From the NCBI GenBank assembly GCA_012512705.1, contig JAAZDR010000020.1:1-6401 (forward strand): a stretch of 6,401 nucleotides of DNA, written 5' to 3'. Source of the DNA: Bacillota bacterium (GTDB lineage: Bacteria > Bacillota > Dethiobacteria > DTU022 > JAAZDR01). The stretch's first letter is position 1. Every line of letters begins with the position of its first letter. Below the pieces are notes generated by a model, which saw only the letters and a list, made by a program, of their open reading frames with translations, was not told where the DNA came from and made no database searches. Of this stretch, positions 1 through 6,400 are shown piece after piece. A program made the position numbers and the translations under genes.

Positions 1-636
1 CTTTAAACGATACTCCTTACTAACCATAAAGTAGATTAAAGCTGGAAGGGCTACGCTGCTAACAGCCAAAAGATGCTTTAATGGAACGCCTGCAGAAAAA
101 ATTATTAACATCGTCGTCATAGCAATCGCCAGAGCAGTTCCAAGATCAGGCTGTTTGAGAATCAACAAAAAAGAAAGACCCATTATAAGCAGCGGCACAA
201 AACTACTGGACCAAAAATCCTGCAAACGAACCCTTTTGCTGCTTAGATAGGCCGCTGTAAAAATTACTATGGAAAATTTTGTAAATTCTGCTGGTTGAAA
301 TGTAATCCCACCGATACCGATCCAACGACGGGCATAATTTATCTCTACCCCGACCCCAGGTATGTAAATCGCAATCAAGAGGATAAAGCTGAAAATTATA
401 AAAAGGGGCGCAAGCTTACGCAGCTTCCAGTAACTAAAATTTGCGAAAAAAAACATTCCCCCTAGCCCGAGCAAGATCCAAAAAGTTTGTCGGCGCAAGA
501 AGAAAAAAGGGTCACCTCTTGATTCTTCGGCGATAATGTAGCTAGCACTAAAGATCATTACAAGGCCAATCGCCAAGAGAATTAATGTGGTTAGTAGGAT
601 GGTAAAATCGGGATCTTTCTTACGAATCTTCACCAT
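1..636 (-). CDS. ftsW: FtsW/SpoVE-family lipid II glycosyltransferase (SEDS), N-terminal part, cut by left edge
   Basis: SEDS-family membrane protein that polymerises lipid II into glycan strands together with a class B PBP, at the septum (FtsW) or in the spore cortex (SpoVE). The frame is open for 212 codons from ATG 636 to base 1 with no stop; the family is usually 360-400 residues, so about half is present. Visible features are a short basic N-terminus (MVKIRKKDPDF), several hydrophobic segments (about 11-30, 50-65, 78-92, 120-132, 147-160, 168-182, 190-205), PGVGVEIN plus ARRWI (93-106), FQPAEFTK (113-120) and KQPDLGTA (161-168), all family hallmarks. The later extracellular loop with the catalytic Asp lies beyond the edge. 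The start overlaps the murD end by 17 bases, with a GAGGGGAG element 12 bases upstream. Position 101 is Tyr where relatives normally have Gly (NGARRW). FtsW and SpoVE cannot be told apart from this half; RodA is less likely given the murD neighbour. Confidence 0.93.
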   Translation of the reverse strand, partial: MVKIRKKDPDFTILLTTLILLAIGLVMIFSASYIIAEESRGDPFFFLRRQTFWILLGLGGMFFFANFSYWKLRKLAPLFIIFSFILLIAIYIPGVGVEINYARRWIGIGGITFQPAEFTKFSIVIFTAAYLSSKRVRLQDFWSSSFVPLLIMGLSFLLILKQPDLGTALAIAMTTMLIIFSAGVPLKHLLAVSSVALPALIYFMVSKEYRLK

Positions 637-2038
637 TTCTTGTTGGTACTCCCCTCAGTTCATGGACTAGCTTTTTAAAAAGGTTTCCCCTCTCCTCAAA
701 ACTCTTAAACATATCCCAACTGGCACAGGCTGGTGAAAGAAGAACTGCCTCTTGCGGATGGGCTCGGTTGTATGCCTCTTTAACAGCATCGGCCATATCC
801 TTTACAATAACATAATTATTAAAGCCAGCCTCTTTAACGCTGTCGGAAATCTTGCCAGCGGTCTCCCCTAAAAGAATCAAATAACTTACTTCATCTTTGA
901 TAACCCTAGCAAGCTGCTTGAAACTTCCCCCTTTATCTTTTCCCCCAGCAATAAGAATCTTCTTTCCCGGGAAAGATTGCAGGGCCTTTGTTGTCGCCTC
1001 TGGATTTGTCCCTTTAGAATCGTTTACAAATTTGATCCCATTAATTTCAGCAACAAATTCCAGTCGATGCTCTACTCCCTTAAAACGCTGTAAGGCATAA
1101 CCAATTATCTGCGGGGCTATACCACCAGCCCACGCAGCCGCTGTCGCTGCCAGAGCATTTTCTAGATTATGAGGTCCGCGTATAGCCACCTTATCCACTG
1201 GACAGACAGAAAACTCGTAACCAGCATTGCGAATAAAAATCTGCCCATTATTGACAAAAACGCCGCTTTCTAGTTCCTTATCCCGGCTAAAGAGCAACAC
1301 ACGCCCGCGGGCACGTTCTGCAAGGGCTAAAACCTCAGGACTGTCAGCATTAAAAATTGCAAAATCCATAGACTGTTGGTTTTCTAAAATTCTCGCCTTC
1401 GCTTCTAGATAACTTTCAAAAGATCGATGATAGTCCAGGTGGTCTTCAGTTATATTAAGGATTACAGCAATATGAGAACGGAAACTCTGAATTGACTCCA
1501 GCTGAAAACTACTTAACTCAGCAACGACAATATCTGTTGCTCCCGTCTCCTCAGCAAAACTGCACATCGGGACACCAATATTTCCAGCTAAAAAAACATT
1601 TCCCCCGCCGGCAGCTTTAAATATCTCACCAACGAGCATCGTCGTTGTTGTCTTGCCATTTGTCCCAGTAATACCGATAATTGGCGCCTTAATACAATGA
1701 TATGCAATTTCAACTTCGGTTAAAACGGGAATCTGTAAAAATTTTGCTTTTTGTAAAAGAGGAAGGTGTGACGGAACTCCAGGACTTTTGATAATCATAT
1801 CAAAGGGTTCATCGAGCAGCTTCAAAGGATGCCCGCGATCAACAAGGCTAATTTGCGGATATTTTTCTATTTCCCTCAATAAATTTTCACTTTCGTCAAG
1901 TTCTTCAATAGCTCGGTATTCATTTAGTAAAATTTTTTGTGCACCCTGGTTTGCTAAAAATTTCATCGCTGCCAAACCACTACGTGCTGCACCGATTAGA
2001 AGAACCCTTTTCCCTCTAATATCTAACAATGTAATCAC
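620..2038 (-). CDS. murD: UDP-N-acetylmuramoyl-L-alanine--D-glutamate ligase (MurD)
   Basis: Cytoplasmic Mur ligase (EC 6.3.2.9) that adds D-glutamate to UDP-MurNAc-L-Ala using ATP. The 472-residue product is close to the usual length of about 450. The N-terminal Rossmann-like UDP-binding domain (about 7-110) has GAARSGLAA (16-24) and KSPGVP (84-89). The central ATPase domain has the P-loop GTNGKTTT (125-132), AELSSFQLE (173-181), NITEDHLDYH (195-204) and Lys214 in EAKARI, the position of the carbamylated lysine. The C-terminal domain has VNDSKGTNPEAT (338-349), AGGKDKGG (364-371) and LLSPACASWDMF with SFEERG (433-451). All key motifs are intact. The frame given starts at GTG 2038, but TTG 2029 (469 residues) is at least as likely because AGGTGAT sits 8 bases upstream of it by the usual measure, whereas GTG 2038 has no ribosome binding site. 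It begins 21-30 bases after the mraY stop and ends inside the ftsW start. Confidence 0.97.
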   Translation of the reverse strand: MITLLDIRGKRVLLIGAARSGLAAMKFLANQGAQKILLNEYRAIEELDESENLLREIEKYPQISLVDRGHPLKLLDEPFDMIIKSPGVPSHLPLLQKAKFLQIPVLTEVEIAYHCIKAPIIGITGTNGKTTTTMLVGEIFKAAGGGNVFLAGNIGVPMCSFAEETGATDIVVAELSSFQLESIQSFRSHIAVILNITEDHLDYHRSFESYLEAKARILENQQSMDFAIFNADSPEVLALAERARGRVLLFSRDKELESGVFVNNGQIFIRNAGYEFSVCPVDKVAIRGPHNLENALAATAAAWAGGIAPQIIGYALQRFKGVEHRLEFVAEINGIKFVNDSKGTNPEATTKALQSFPGKKILIAGGKDKGGSFKQLARVIKDEVSYLILLGETAGKISDSVKEAGFNNYVIVKDMADAVKEAYNRAHPQEAVLLSPACASWDMFKSFEERGNLFKKLVHELRGVPTRNGEDS

Positions 2039-2040
2039 CT
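2034..2040 (-). promoter_or_regulatory. Ribosome binding site that bears on the murD start
   Basis: AGGTGAT on the minus strand matches seven bases of the complement to the 16S rRNA 3' end. It overlaps the GTG at 2038-2036 and cannot serve it, but it is well placed for the in-frame TTG at 2029-2027 (8 bases from AGG to TTG). Upstream of GTG 2038 there is only AT-rich sequence with no purine run. This favours TTG 2029 as the true murD start, by inference only. Confidence 0.4.
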
Positions 2041-2059
2041 GTTAAGAAGTATTTTGCAG

Positions 2060-3021
2060 TTAGAGAAAGATACGGTAATTGAAAAGTCCAATTACGGCAA
2101 AAAGAAATCCCAAGCCCCAAAAACCTGTTACCACCCGCCATTCGGAGTAGCCCTTCAATTCAAAATGATGATGTAGCGGACTCATTAAAAAAACTCGTCT
2201 ACCTGTATGCGATAAAAAATTACCTGCATGATTACTGAAATTGTTTCTATAACAAACACGCCACCAATAATTAATAATAAGAGTTCAGCTTTTGTAAGAA
2301 TAGCCACAGCAGCAAGAGCAGAACCCAAAGCAAGAGAGCCTACGTCGCCCATAAAAACCTTGGCTGGATGCAGGTTATAGACAAGGAAGCCAAAGATGCC
2401 TCCTATAAAAGCAGAATTAAAGTAAGCAACTGCTTCAATCCCCTGCAGGGCTGCAATGATTAAATAAGCCAGGAGGGCTATCGTCACTGTACCTCCGGCT
2501 AACCCATCTATCCCATCAGTTATATTCACGGCATTAGAGGTGCCGATGAGCATTAGAAATATTAGCAGCGGGTAAAAGTAACCTAGATCAATTACTAAAT
2601 CAGTGAAAGGGATCTTCACCGCTGTCGAATGCCCAATCCAAAACAAGACAACGGAAAAAATTGCGACTAAAAGTAGCTGACCCGCCAGTTTATGTCGTGC
2701 CCTTAATCCTAGCGAACGCCTGTTAACGACTTTAAAATAGTCATCTAAAAAACCAATCAACCCATTGCCAAGGGTAATCATTAAAAGTAAAAAAAGGTAG
2801 ATGTTTTTCGGTGCTAAAAAGAAGCTACTTAAAACTAGAGATACAAGAAAAATTATTCCACCCATAGTAGGGGTTCCGGCCTTACAATAATGTCTTTTGG
2901 GTCCATCCTCTCGAATATACTGTCCATACTGCAGTTTACGCGATAAAGCTATGAATATTGGGCTAATGATTAAGCTGATTAAAAATGAAAAAGCCATAAC
3001 TTTTAAAAAATTGAACTGCAT
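2060..3021 (-). CDS. mraY: Phospho-N-acetylmuramoyl-pentapeptide transferase (MraY), with an apparent single-base frameshift
   Basis: Polytopic membrane enzyme (EC 2.7.8.13) that transfers phospho-MurNAc-pentapeptide from UDP to undecaprenyl phosphate, giving lipid I. The frame from ATG 3021 stops at 2185 after 278 residues, carrying KAGTPTMGG (47-55), GFLDDYFKV with the Asp pair 93-94, [16 protein letters not shown] (162-177) and [12 protein letters not shown] with Asp226. The rest of the protein is in another frame: [17 protein letters not shown], then a final hydrophobic helix ending in NYRIFL and TAA at 2060. One added base between about 2208 and 2219 joins both parts into 320 residues, normal for the family (324 in B. 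subtilis). The first frame alone would lack the conserved HHH loop and last helix. The start fits the family N-terminus and has a G-rich stretch (GGGGG) 7 bases upstream. murF ends 19 bases before it. Whether the shift is a sequencing error, a mutation or rescued in the cell cannot be decided here. Confidence 0.93.
2185..2220 (-). other. Frameshift region in mraY with T7 run and TAATG stop/start overlap
   Basis: Frame one reads VIFYR and then, out of register, IQVDEFF and TAA (2187-2185). The conserved text HTGRRVFLM is present in the -1 frame starting at CAT 2209. A missing C in CGC-CAT (about 2209) gives the best protein fit (FYR-HTGRR); a missing T in the T6 run at about 2214-2219 is the alternative (FLS-HTGRR). 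Just before the stop lies a run of seven T (2193-2187), and the TAA overlaps ATG 2185-2183, which opens a 41-codon frame ([10 protein letters not shown] to NYRIFL) ending at 2060. Confidence 0.85.
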
Positions 3022-3040
3022 TAAACGACCCCCGAAACTA

Positions 3041-4423
3041 TCAATTCTTTATCTGATCTATGACCTCCTCCAGAAACATTCCCCTAGAACCTTTTACCAG
3101 GACAATTGTTCCTTTCGGCAGGGCAAATTCTTTAAATTTTTTTATTAACGTACTTTTTTTCGTAAAATGAAATACATGCCCTTTATTCATTTTCTTTTTT
3201 GCTTCTTCGGCAATATATTTTGCTTGTTCGCCAACTGTCAAAAGATAGTCTAGAAATTCAGCCGCAAAATGGCCAATTTCACGGTGTGCCTGCACAGAAT
3301 GTTCTCCCAGCTCCAGCATATCACCTAACACCCCTACTCTCAGAGGCGCATCTAAATCACGCAGTACTCCTAATGAAGCGCGCATCGAACTTGGGTTGGC
3401 ATTATAGGTATCGTTGATTATTTTTAACCCTGCAGGTGTATCCAATAACTGCAGGCGCATTCCACTTAACTGCGGATGGGCAAGACCTGTTTTCATTTCC
3501 TCAACCTCCACACCCAAGTAATGCCCTACAGCTATTGCTGCAAGTGCGTTAAGAACATTATGTTCACCAGGCAAAGGAATAAAAAAGTCAATGACTCCTC
3601 TTTGCGGTATAAATACTTTAAACTTTGTCCCCTGCCCCACCAGCTTAATATCTGTTGCACGCAGTAAATTGTCTCTGCCTAAACCAAAAAATATTGTATT
3701 GCCGGCAAAAGAACTTCCCATCCTTCTGAGATAAGAGTCATCCCCATTCAATATAGCGGTTCCTTTGGTAGACAATGCTTCTATGAGCTCACCTTTAGCA
3801 GAAGCAATTGCCTCCTGGGAACCGAGAAGCTCTATATGTGCCTCGCCAACATTGGTTATTATTCCAATATCAGGTCTAGCGAGCATCGCTAGAAAGGCAA
3901 TCTCACCAAGACCGCTCATACCCATTTCCAAAACAGCAACCTTATGTTCTGGGCGCAACCTTAGCAGCATCAGCGGTAAACCTATTTCATTATTCAGATT
4001 GCCTTCCGTTTTTAGCACTTCAGTAGTGCTCCCCAAGACAGAAGCTGTTAAATCTTTAGTTGTTGTTTTACCACTGCTTCCGGTTATTCCTATCACCTTA
4101 ACCGAGTGGAGACGACGGTAATATGCTGCCAAATCCTGTAAGGCGCGAAGGGGATCCTCAACTTCAATGAGCAGGTTATTAAAATGAATATTTCGGCTCC
4201 ATTCTTTGGCGACAAAAGCTCCTGCTGCCCCGTTGCGGAAAGCATCCCCTATATAATTATGACCATCACTTTGTTCACCTTTTAAAGGAACAAAAAAATT
4301 ACCGGCCGCTATTTTTCGAGAATCAATAGCAAAACCGCTAACTTGAATATCAGCGTTACCGGCGATAATTTTCCCCCTTACTGACTTAGCGATCTCTCTC
4401 CCTGTTAGCATTTTTTCATACAA
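3041..4423 (-). CDS. murF: UDP-N-acetylmuramoyl-tripeptide--D-alanyl-D-alanine ligase (MurF)
   Basis: Cytoplasmic Mur ligase (EC 6.3.2.10) that adds the D-Ala-D-Ala dipeptide, completing the UDP-MurNAc-pentapeptide that MraY uses. The product is 460 residues, the normal length. The N-terminal domain has IDSRKIAAGNFFVPLKG (33-49) and DGHNYIGDA (53-61), clearly related to the same region of the MurE next door. The ATPase domain has the P-loop GSSGKTTTK (115-123), EMGM (166-169), NVGEAHIE (191-198) and SAKGEL (208-213). The C-terminal domain has INDTYNANPSSM (336-347), the most diagnostic MurF signature, LGDMLELG (366-373) and KGSRGM (444-449). All motifs are intact. The start is taken as TTG 4423, because AGGAG lies 6 bases upstream; the next in-frame ATG (4411) would be 18 bases from it. 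Only one base separates the murE stop from this TTG, so translation is probably coupled to murE. Confidence 0.97.
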   Translation of the reverse strand: MYEKMLTGREIAKSVRGKIIAGNADIQVSGFAIDSRKIAAGNFFVPLKGEQSDGHNYIGDAFRNGAAGAFVAKEWSRNIHFNNLLIEVEDPLRALQDLAAYYRRLHSVKVIGITGSSGKTTTKDLTASVLGSTTEVLKTEGNLNNEIGLPLMLLRLRPEHKVAVLEMGMSGLGEIAFLAMLARPDIGIITNVGEAHIELLGSQEAIASAKGELIEALSTKGTAILNGDDSYLRRMGSSFAGNTIFFGLGRDNLLRATDIKLVGQGTKFKVFIPQRGVIDFFIPLPGEHNVLNALAAIAVGHYLGVEVEEMKTGLAHPQLSGMRLQLLDTPAGLKIINDTYNANPSSMRASLGVLRDLDAPLRVGVLGDMLELGEHSVQAHREIGHFAAEFLDYLLTVGEQAKYIAEEAKKKMNKGHVFHFTKKSTLIKKFKEFALPKGTIVLVKGSRGMFLEEVIDQIKN

Positions 4424-4424
4424 C

Positions 4425-5924
4425 CTATACTCCTATTTGCAGCATCTTTTTAATAATCTCCATTGCCACACGTCGATCATTAAAAGGTATACAACGATCA
4501 TAAAAAACCTGTATATTTTCGTGCCCTTTGCCGGCAATTACAATAACATCATTTGTATTAGCACGGGTGATCGCTTCGCTTATAGCCTGGTAGCGATCAA
4601 GAACGACCTTATATTTGGTGGGGGGCATTACGGTTTTAATACCAGACAAAATTTGCTGTACAATACGCTCAGGGTCTTCTCTCCGGGGATTATCGTTGGT
4701 GATAAAACAATAATCACTATATTTTCCCGCTATTTTACCCATCAGCGGTCTTTTTGACTCATCGCGCTCTCCACCACAGCCAAAAACAGTAATTATCTCC
4801 CCTTGGGCAAATTCATTTACTGTTCTCAGAACATTTTCTAAACCATCTGGAGTGTGGGCATAATCAACGATGACCAGAAAATCCTGCCCGGCATAAATCA
4901 TTTCAAAACGTCCCGGAATACCTTCTATTGCCTCTAAGGCTTCCTTGATCTTCATGCTGGAAACACCCTCCAGCAAGCCTAGAGTGAAAGCTGCAAGAGC
5001 ATTATAGACACTGAACAAACCACTCATTTTCAAGCGCAGAATCGTTTCCCCGGCAAAAGATAACACTTTGAAGACAGCACCACTATTGTTTAGAGAAATA
5101 ATTTCGCCGCGCACATCAGCAGTTTCATGCAGCCCATAAGTAATTATCTGTGCAGTAGTAAGATTTGCTATTTTAGAGAAATTCTGGTCATCACGATTTA
5201 TAACGGCATACTTTCGGCAGCCTGATTTGACAAAAGAGCCGAGTTGAGAAAATAGCTTTCCTTTTGCAGAAAAATAATCGGCAAAGGTTTTGTGGAAATC
5301 AAGATGATCCTCGGTTATGTTGGTCAAAACAGCAATATCAAACTCACAACCCACCACCCTCTGCAGTTGAAGGGCATGAGATGATACTTCCATTGTAGCA
5401 TATTTTGCGCCCTTTTCTACCATATAAGCTAACATCGCTTGCAAATCAGAAGCTTCAGGAGTCGTAGCAATAACTGGCAAACTCTCTCTCCCTATCCGGT
5501 AACGAATAGTGCCCAAAAGTCCGGTCACTTTAGCCTTCTTTGCCAATACAGCATCAATAAGGTGGGATGTTGTTGTTTTACCGTTGGTTCCTGTAACACC
5601 AATCAGCCTCAGCCGGGAAGAAGGAAATCCGTAATAATAGCTAGATAAGGCAGCAAGGGCTAAACGTGTATCAGGAACAAGTATTCTTGTTGTCCCCTTG
5701 ACCTCAACATCTCTCTCTACTACCACAGCAGCTGCACCGTTTTTTACAGCATCCTCAATATAATTATGTCCATCATCCTTTACCCCTTTAAGACAGAAAA
5801 AAATGTAACCTGGTTTAACCTTTCGGGAATCATAACTGATACCGCAAATCTGGCGATCAGTATCACCTTGCATGTTTTTGACAACTAAAAAATCCGCCAG
5901 CTTCGAAAGCCTAAACCTCCTCAT
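4425..5924 (-). CDS. murE: UDP-N-acetylmuramoyl-L-alanyl-D-glutamate--2,6-diaminopimelate ligase (MurE)
   Basis: Cytoplasmic Mur ligase that adds the third stem residue to UDP-MurNAc-L-Ala-D-Glu. The 499-residue product has the family length. The N-terminal domain has GISYDSRKVKPG (28-39) and DGHNYIEDA (51-59). The ATPase domain has the P-loop GTNGKTTT (112-119), TTPEA (154-158), EVSSHAL (179-185), NITEDHLDFH (202-211) and Lys221 in the SAKGKLF region, the likely carbamylated lysine. The C-terminal domain has GRFE (338-341), VDYAHTPDGLENVL (353-366), FGCGGERDESKRP (381-393), DNPRREDP (411-418) and GKGHE (465-469). DNPR is the meso-diaminopimelate recognition motif, which makes EC 6.3.2.13 the likely activity and predicts an mDAP-type wall; lysine-adding enzymes differ at this site. 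ATG 5924 follows a strong AAAGGGAGGG ribosome binding site by 5 bases. A candidate promoter and a hairpin over that site lie just upstream. Confidence 0.98.
   Translation of the reverse strand: MRRFRLSKLADFLVVKNMQGDTDRQICGISYDSRKVKPGYIFFCLKGVKDDGHNYIEDAVKNGAAAVVVERDVEVKGTTRILVPDTRLALAALSSYYYGFPSSRLRLIGVTGTNGKTTTSHLIDAVLAKKAKVTGLLGTIRYRIGRESLPVIATTPEASDLQAMLAYMVEKGAKYATMEVSSHALQLQRVVGCEFDIAVLTNITEDHLDFHKTFADYFSAKGKLFSQLGSFVKSGCRKYAVINRDDQNFSKIANLTTAQIITYGLHETADVRGEIISLNNSGAVFKVLSFAGETILRLKMSGLFSVYNALAAFTLGLLEGVSSMKIKEALEAIEGIPGRFEMIYAGQDFLVIVDYAHTPDGLENVLRTVNEFAQGEIITVFGCGGERDESKRPLMGKIAGKYSDYCFITNDNPRREDPERIVQQILSGIKTVMPPTKYKVVLDRYQAISEAITRANTNDVIVIAGKGHENIQVFYDRCIPFNDRRVAMEIIKKMLQIGV
4430..4434 (-). 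promoter_or_regulatory. Ribosome binding site selecting the TTG start of murF
   Basis: AGGAG within the last codons of murE, 6 bases before TTG 4423. The spacing supports the TTG rather than the in-frame ATG at 4411 and places murF translation under the control of ribosomes finishing murE. Confidence 0.6.
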
Positions 5925-5929
5925 TTATA

Positions 5930-5950
5930 CCCTCCCTTTGGCAGGGAGAA
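5930..5950 (-). promoter_or_regulatory. Hairpin overlapping the murE ribosome binding site
   Basis: On the minus strand CTCCCT (5948-5943) is the exact reverse complement of AGGGAG (5937-5932), with a GCCAA loop and two possible U-G pairs extending the stem outward. AGGGAG is part of the murE ribosome binding site (AAAGGGAGGG, 5 bases from ATG 5924), so the folded form would hide it. A second, exclusive pairing exists: GGCAGGG (5983-5977) with CCCTGCC (5946-5940). The pairings are seen directly; a regulatory role is inference. Confidence 0.35.
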
Positions 5951-5968
5951 AAACAGAGCTACTTAACT

Positions 5969-5997
5969 ATTATACACCCTGCCCTCCAGTTTTATAA
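5969..5997 (-). promoter_or_regulatory. Candidate housekeeping promoter before murE
   Basis: A perfect TATAAT -10 box lies at 5974-5969, with TTATAA at 5997-5992 as a weak -35 (3 of 6 consensus bases) at the ideal 17-base spacing. Transcription would start near 5962 and give a leader of about 38 bases before murE. This is the only gap of about 100 bases in the cluster, a natural place for an internal promoter. The weak -35 and the AT-rich setting keep confidence low. Confidence 0.35.
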
Positions 5998-6032
5998 CAG
6001 CCTCGGTCAATGATTCTGGGCTTATAATATTA

Positions 6033-6302
6033 TTACTCTAAGGGAGGGCTAAAAATAACCTCAACTGTATCCCCATTATTAACTATCGTTCCTGGTTCAG
6101 GATTCTGTTCCACGGCTATACCTGATCCAAGCGGATTTAAATCCAAGTTCAGCCAATTCAAGATTTTCCCTGCCTCCCGAATTGTTAGGCCGCGTAGATC
6201 CGGAACCTTAACTCCCGGGGAAGCAAGTGCCTGCTCATCTTCCTCCAAGTAAACCAAAATTCCTGTCTGCAGCGGGACCATTGCCCCCGGTTGAGGGGTC
6301 TG
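6033..6302 (-). CDS. C-terminal PASTA region of a class B penicillin-binding protein (SpoVD/PBP2B type), 5' part missing
   Basis: Tail of a secreted, membrane-anchored transpeptidase; only PASTA sequence is present. One complete PASTA domain (VKVPDLRGLTIREAGKIL to GDTVEVIFSP) runs from about 6207 to 6045 and has the usual QNPEPGTIV turn. Before it, the frame QTPQPGAMVP then TGILVYLE (6302-6246) is the end of an earlier PASTA domain, so the parent had at least two. In frame ATG 6281 lies inside that domain and is not a real start. The frame stays open to 6401, but beyond about 6302 it reads Arg/Pro/Gly/His-rich text unlike PASTA, in GC-rich DNA that encodes something else in another frame. The position before murE fits the spoVD/pbpB/ftsI gene of Bacillota dcw clusters. 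Two PASTA units recall B. subtilis PBP2B, and the gene order recalls SpoVD, so no symbol is given. Confidence 0.8.
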   Translation of the reverse strand, partial: QTPQPGAMVPLQTGILVYLEEDEQALASPGVKVPDLRGLTIREAGKILNWLNLDLNPLGSGIAVEQNPEPGTIVNNGDTVEVIFSPPLE

Positions 6303-6305
6303 CCT
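6299..6305. other. Presumptive chimeric junction
   Basis: Left of this point the minus strand is AT-rich PASTA coding sequence (QTPQPGAMVP); right of it is GC-rich GatB-like coding sequence in a different frame on the same strand. Both homologies break within a few bases of each other and neither gene is complete across the point. Confidence 0.6.
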
Positions 6306-6317
6306 GCGGCGCAGGCA
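6301..6317. repeat. Perfect short inverted repeat at the composition break
   Basis: TGCCTGC and GCAGGCA form a perfect 7-base stem around a GGC loop, exactly where PASTA homology ends and GC-rich sequence begins. A further TGCCTGC lies at 6364-6370. No T-run follows on either side, so it does not look like an intrinsic terminator. Confidence 0.6.
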
Positions 6318-6400
6318 TCCAGCATCTCCCGCAGGACCTGGACGCCAGCCTTGTCGGTGATGGTGCCTGCCCTGAGGAGCGCGAGGAGTTCTGCGATGCG
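6302..6400 (-). CDS. Fragment of GatB-like Asp/Glu-tRNA amidotransferase subunit B (GatB/YqeY C-terminal domain), foreign to this locus
   Basis: Minus frame from 6400 reads 33 residues, RIAELLALLRAGTITDKAGV then QVLREMLDACAAG, matching the pattern of the GatB C-terminal domain: an A-LL-L run, GTI, a Lys, then V---ML. GatB is the tRNA-binding subunit of the GatCAB enzyme that turns Glu-tRNA(Gln) or Asp-tRNA(Asn) into the amidated forms. The piece is about 69% G+C, far above the rest of the window, and its homology stops where the PASTA frame begins. The TITDK variant rather than the common TISGK looks to me more like archaeal GatB, but that is from memory and weak. It is most likely DNA from another genome joined during amplification or assembly. 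Both ends are missing, so it is not a working gene here. Confidence 0.5.

Noticed and set aside
897..1100. Plus-strand open frames opposite murD, mraY, murF and murE (for example 897-1100, 3765-4121, 4437-4757)
   Set aside because: Each lies fully opposite a strongly supported Mur gene, has no recognisable domain and is best seen as a by-product of the coding strand.
2185..2193. Classical programmed -1 frameshift site in mraY
   Set aside because: The bases before the stop are G TTT TTT, not an X XXY YYZ heptamer with a full two-tRNA re-pairing, I see no convincing downstream structure, and the conserved residues before the run are themselves out of frame, so the deletion is upstream of the T7 run.
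2441..2450. Perfect palindrome CCCTGCAGGG in mraY
   Set aside because: It is inside a well-conserved coding stretch (ALQGIEA region), is isolated and has no neighbouring regulatory context; chance is sufficient.
4230..4275. Shared sequence between murF (about 4230-4275) and murE (about 5735-5780) as a DNA repeat
   Set aside because: The match covers the conserved DGHNYI-DA--NGAA region of paralogous Mur ligases; protein constraint explains it and no longer DNA repeat is seen.
6024..6033. AT-only palindrome ATAATATTAT after the PASTA gene as a terminator
   Set aside because: The stem would be A-T only and very weak, with no T-run; it does not support termination before murE.
6279..6281. ATG at 6281 as the start of a separate small 82-residue PASTA protein
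   Set aside because: The PASTA reading continues upstream of it (QTPQPGA), the ATG lies inside a domain, and no signal peptide or ribosome binding site precedes it; it is a fragment of a larger PBP.
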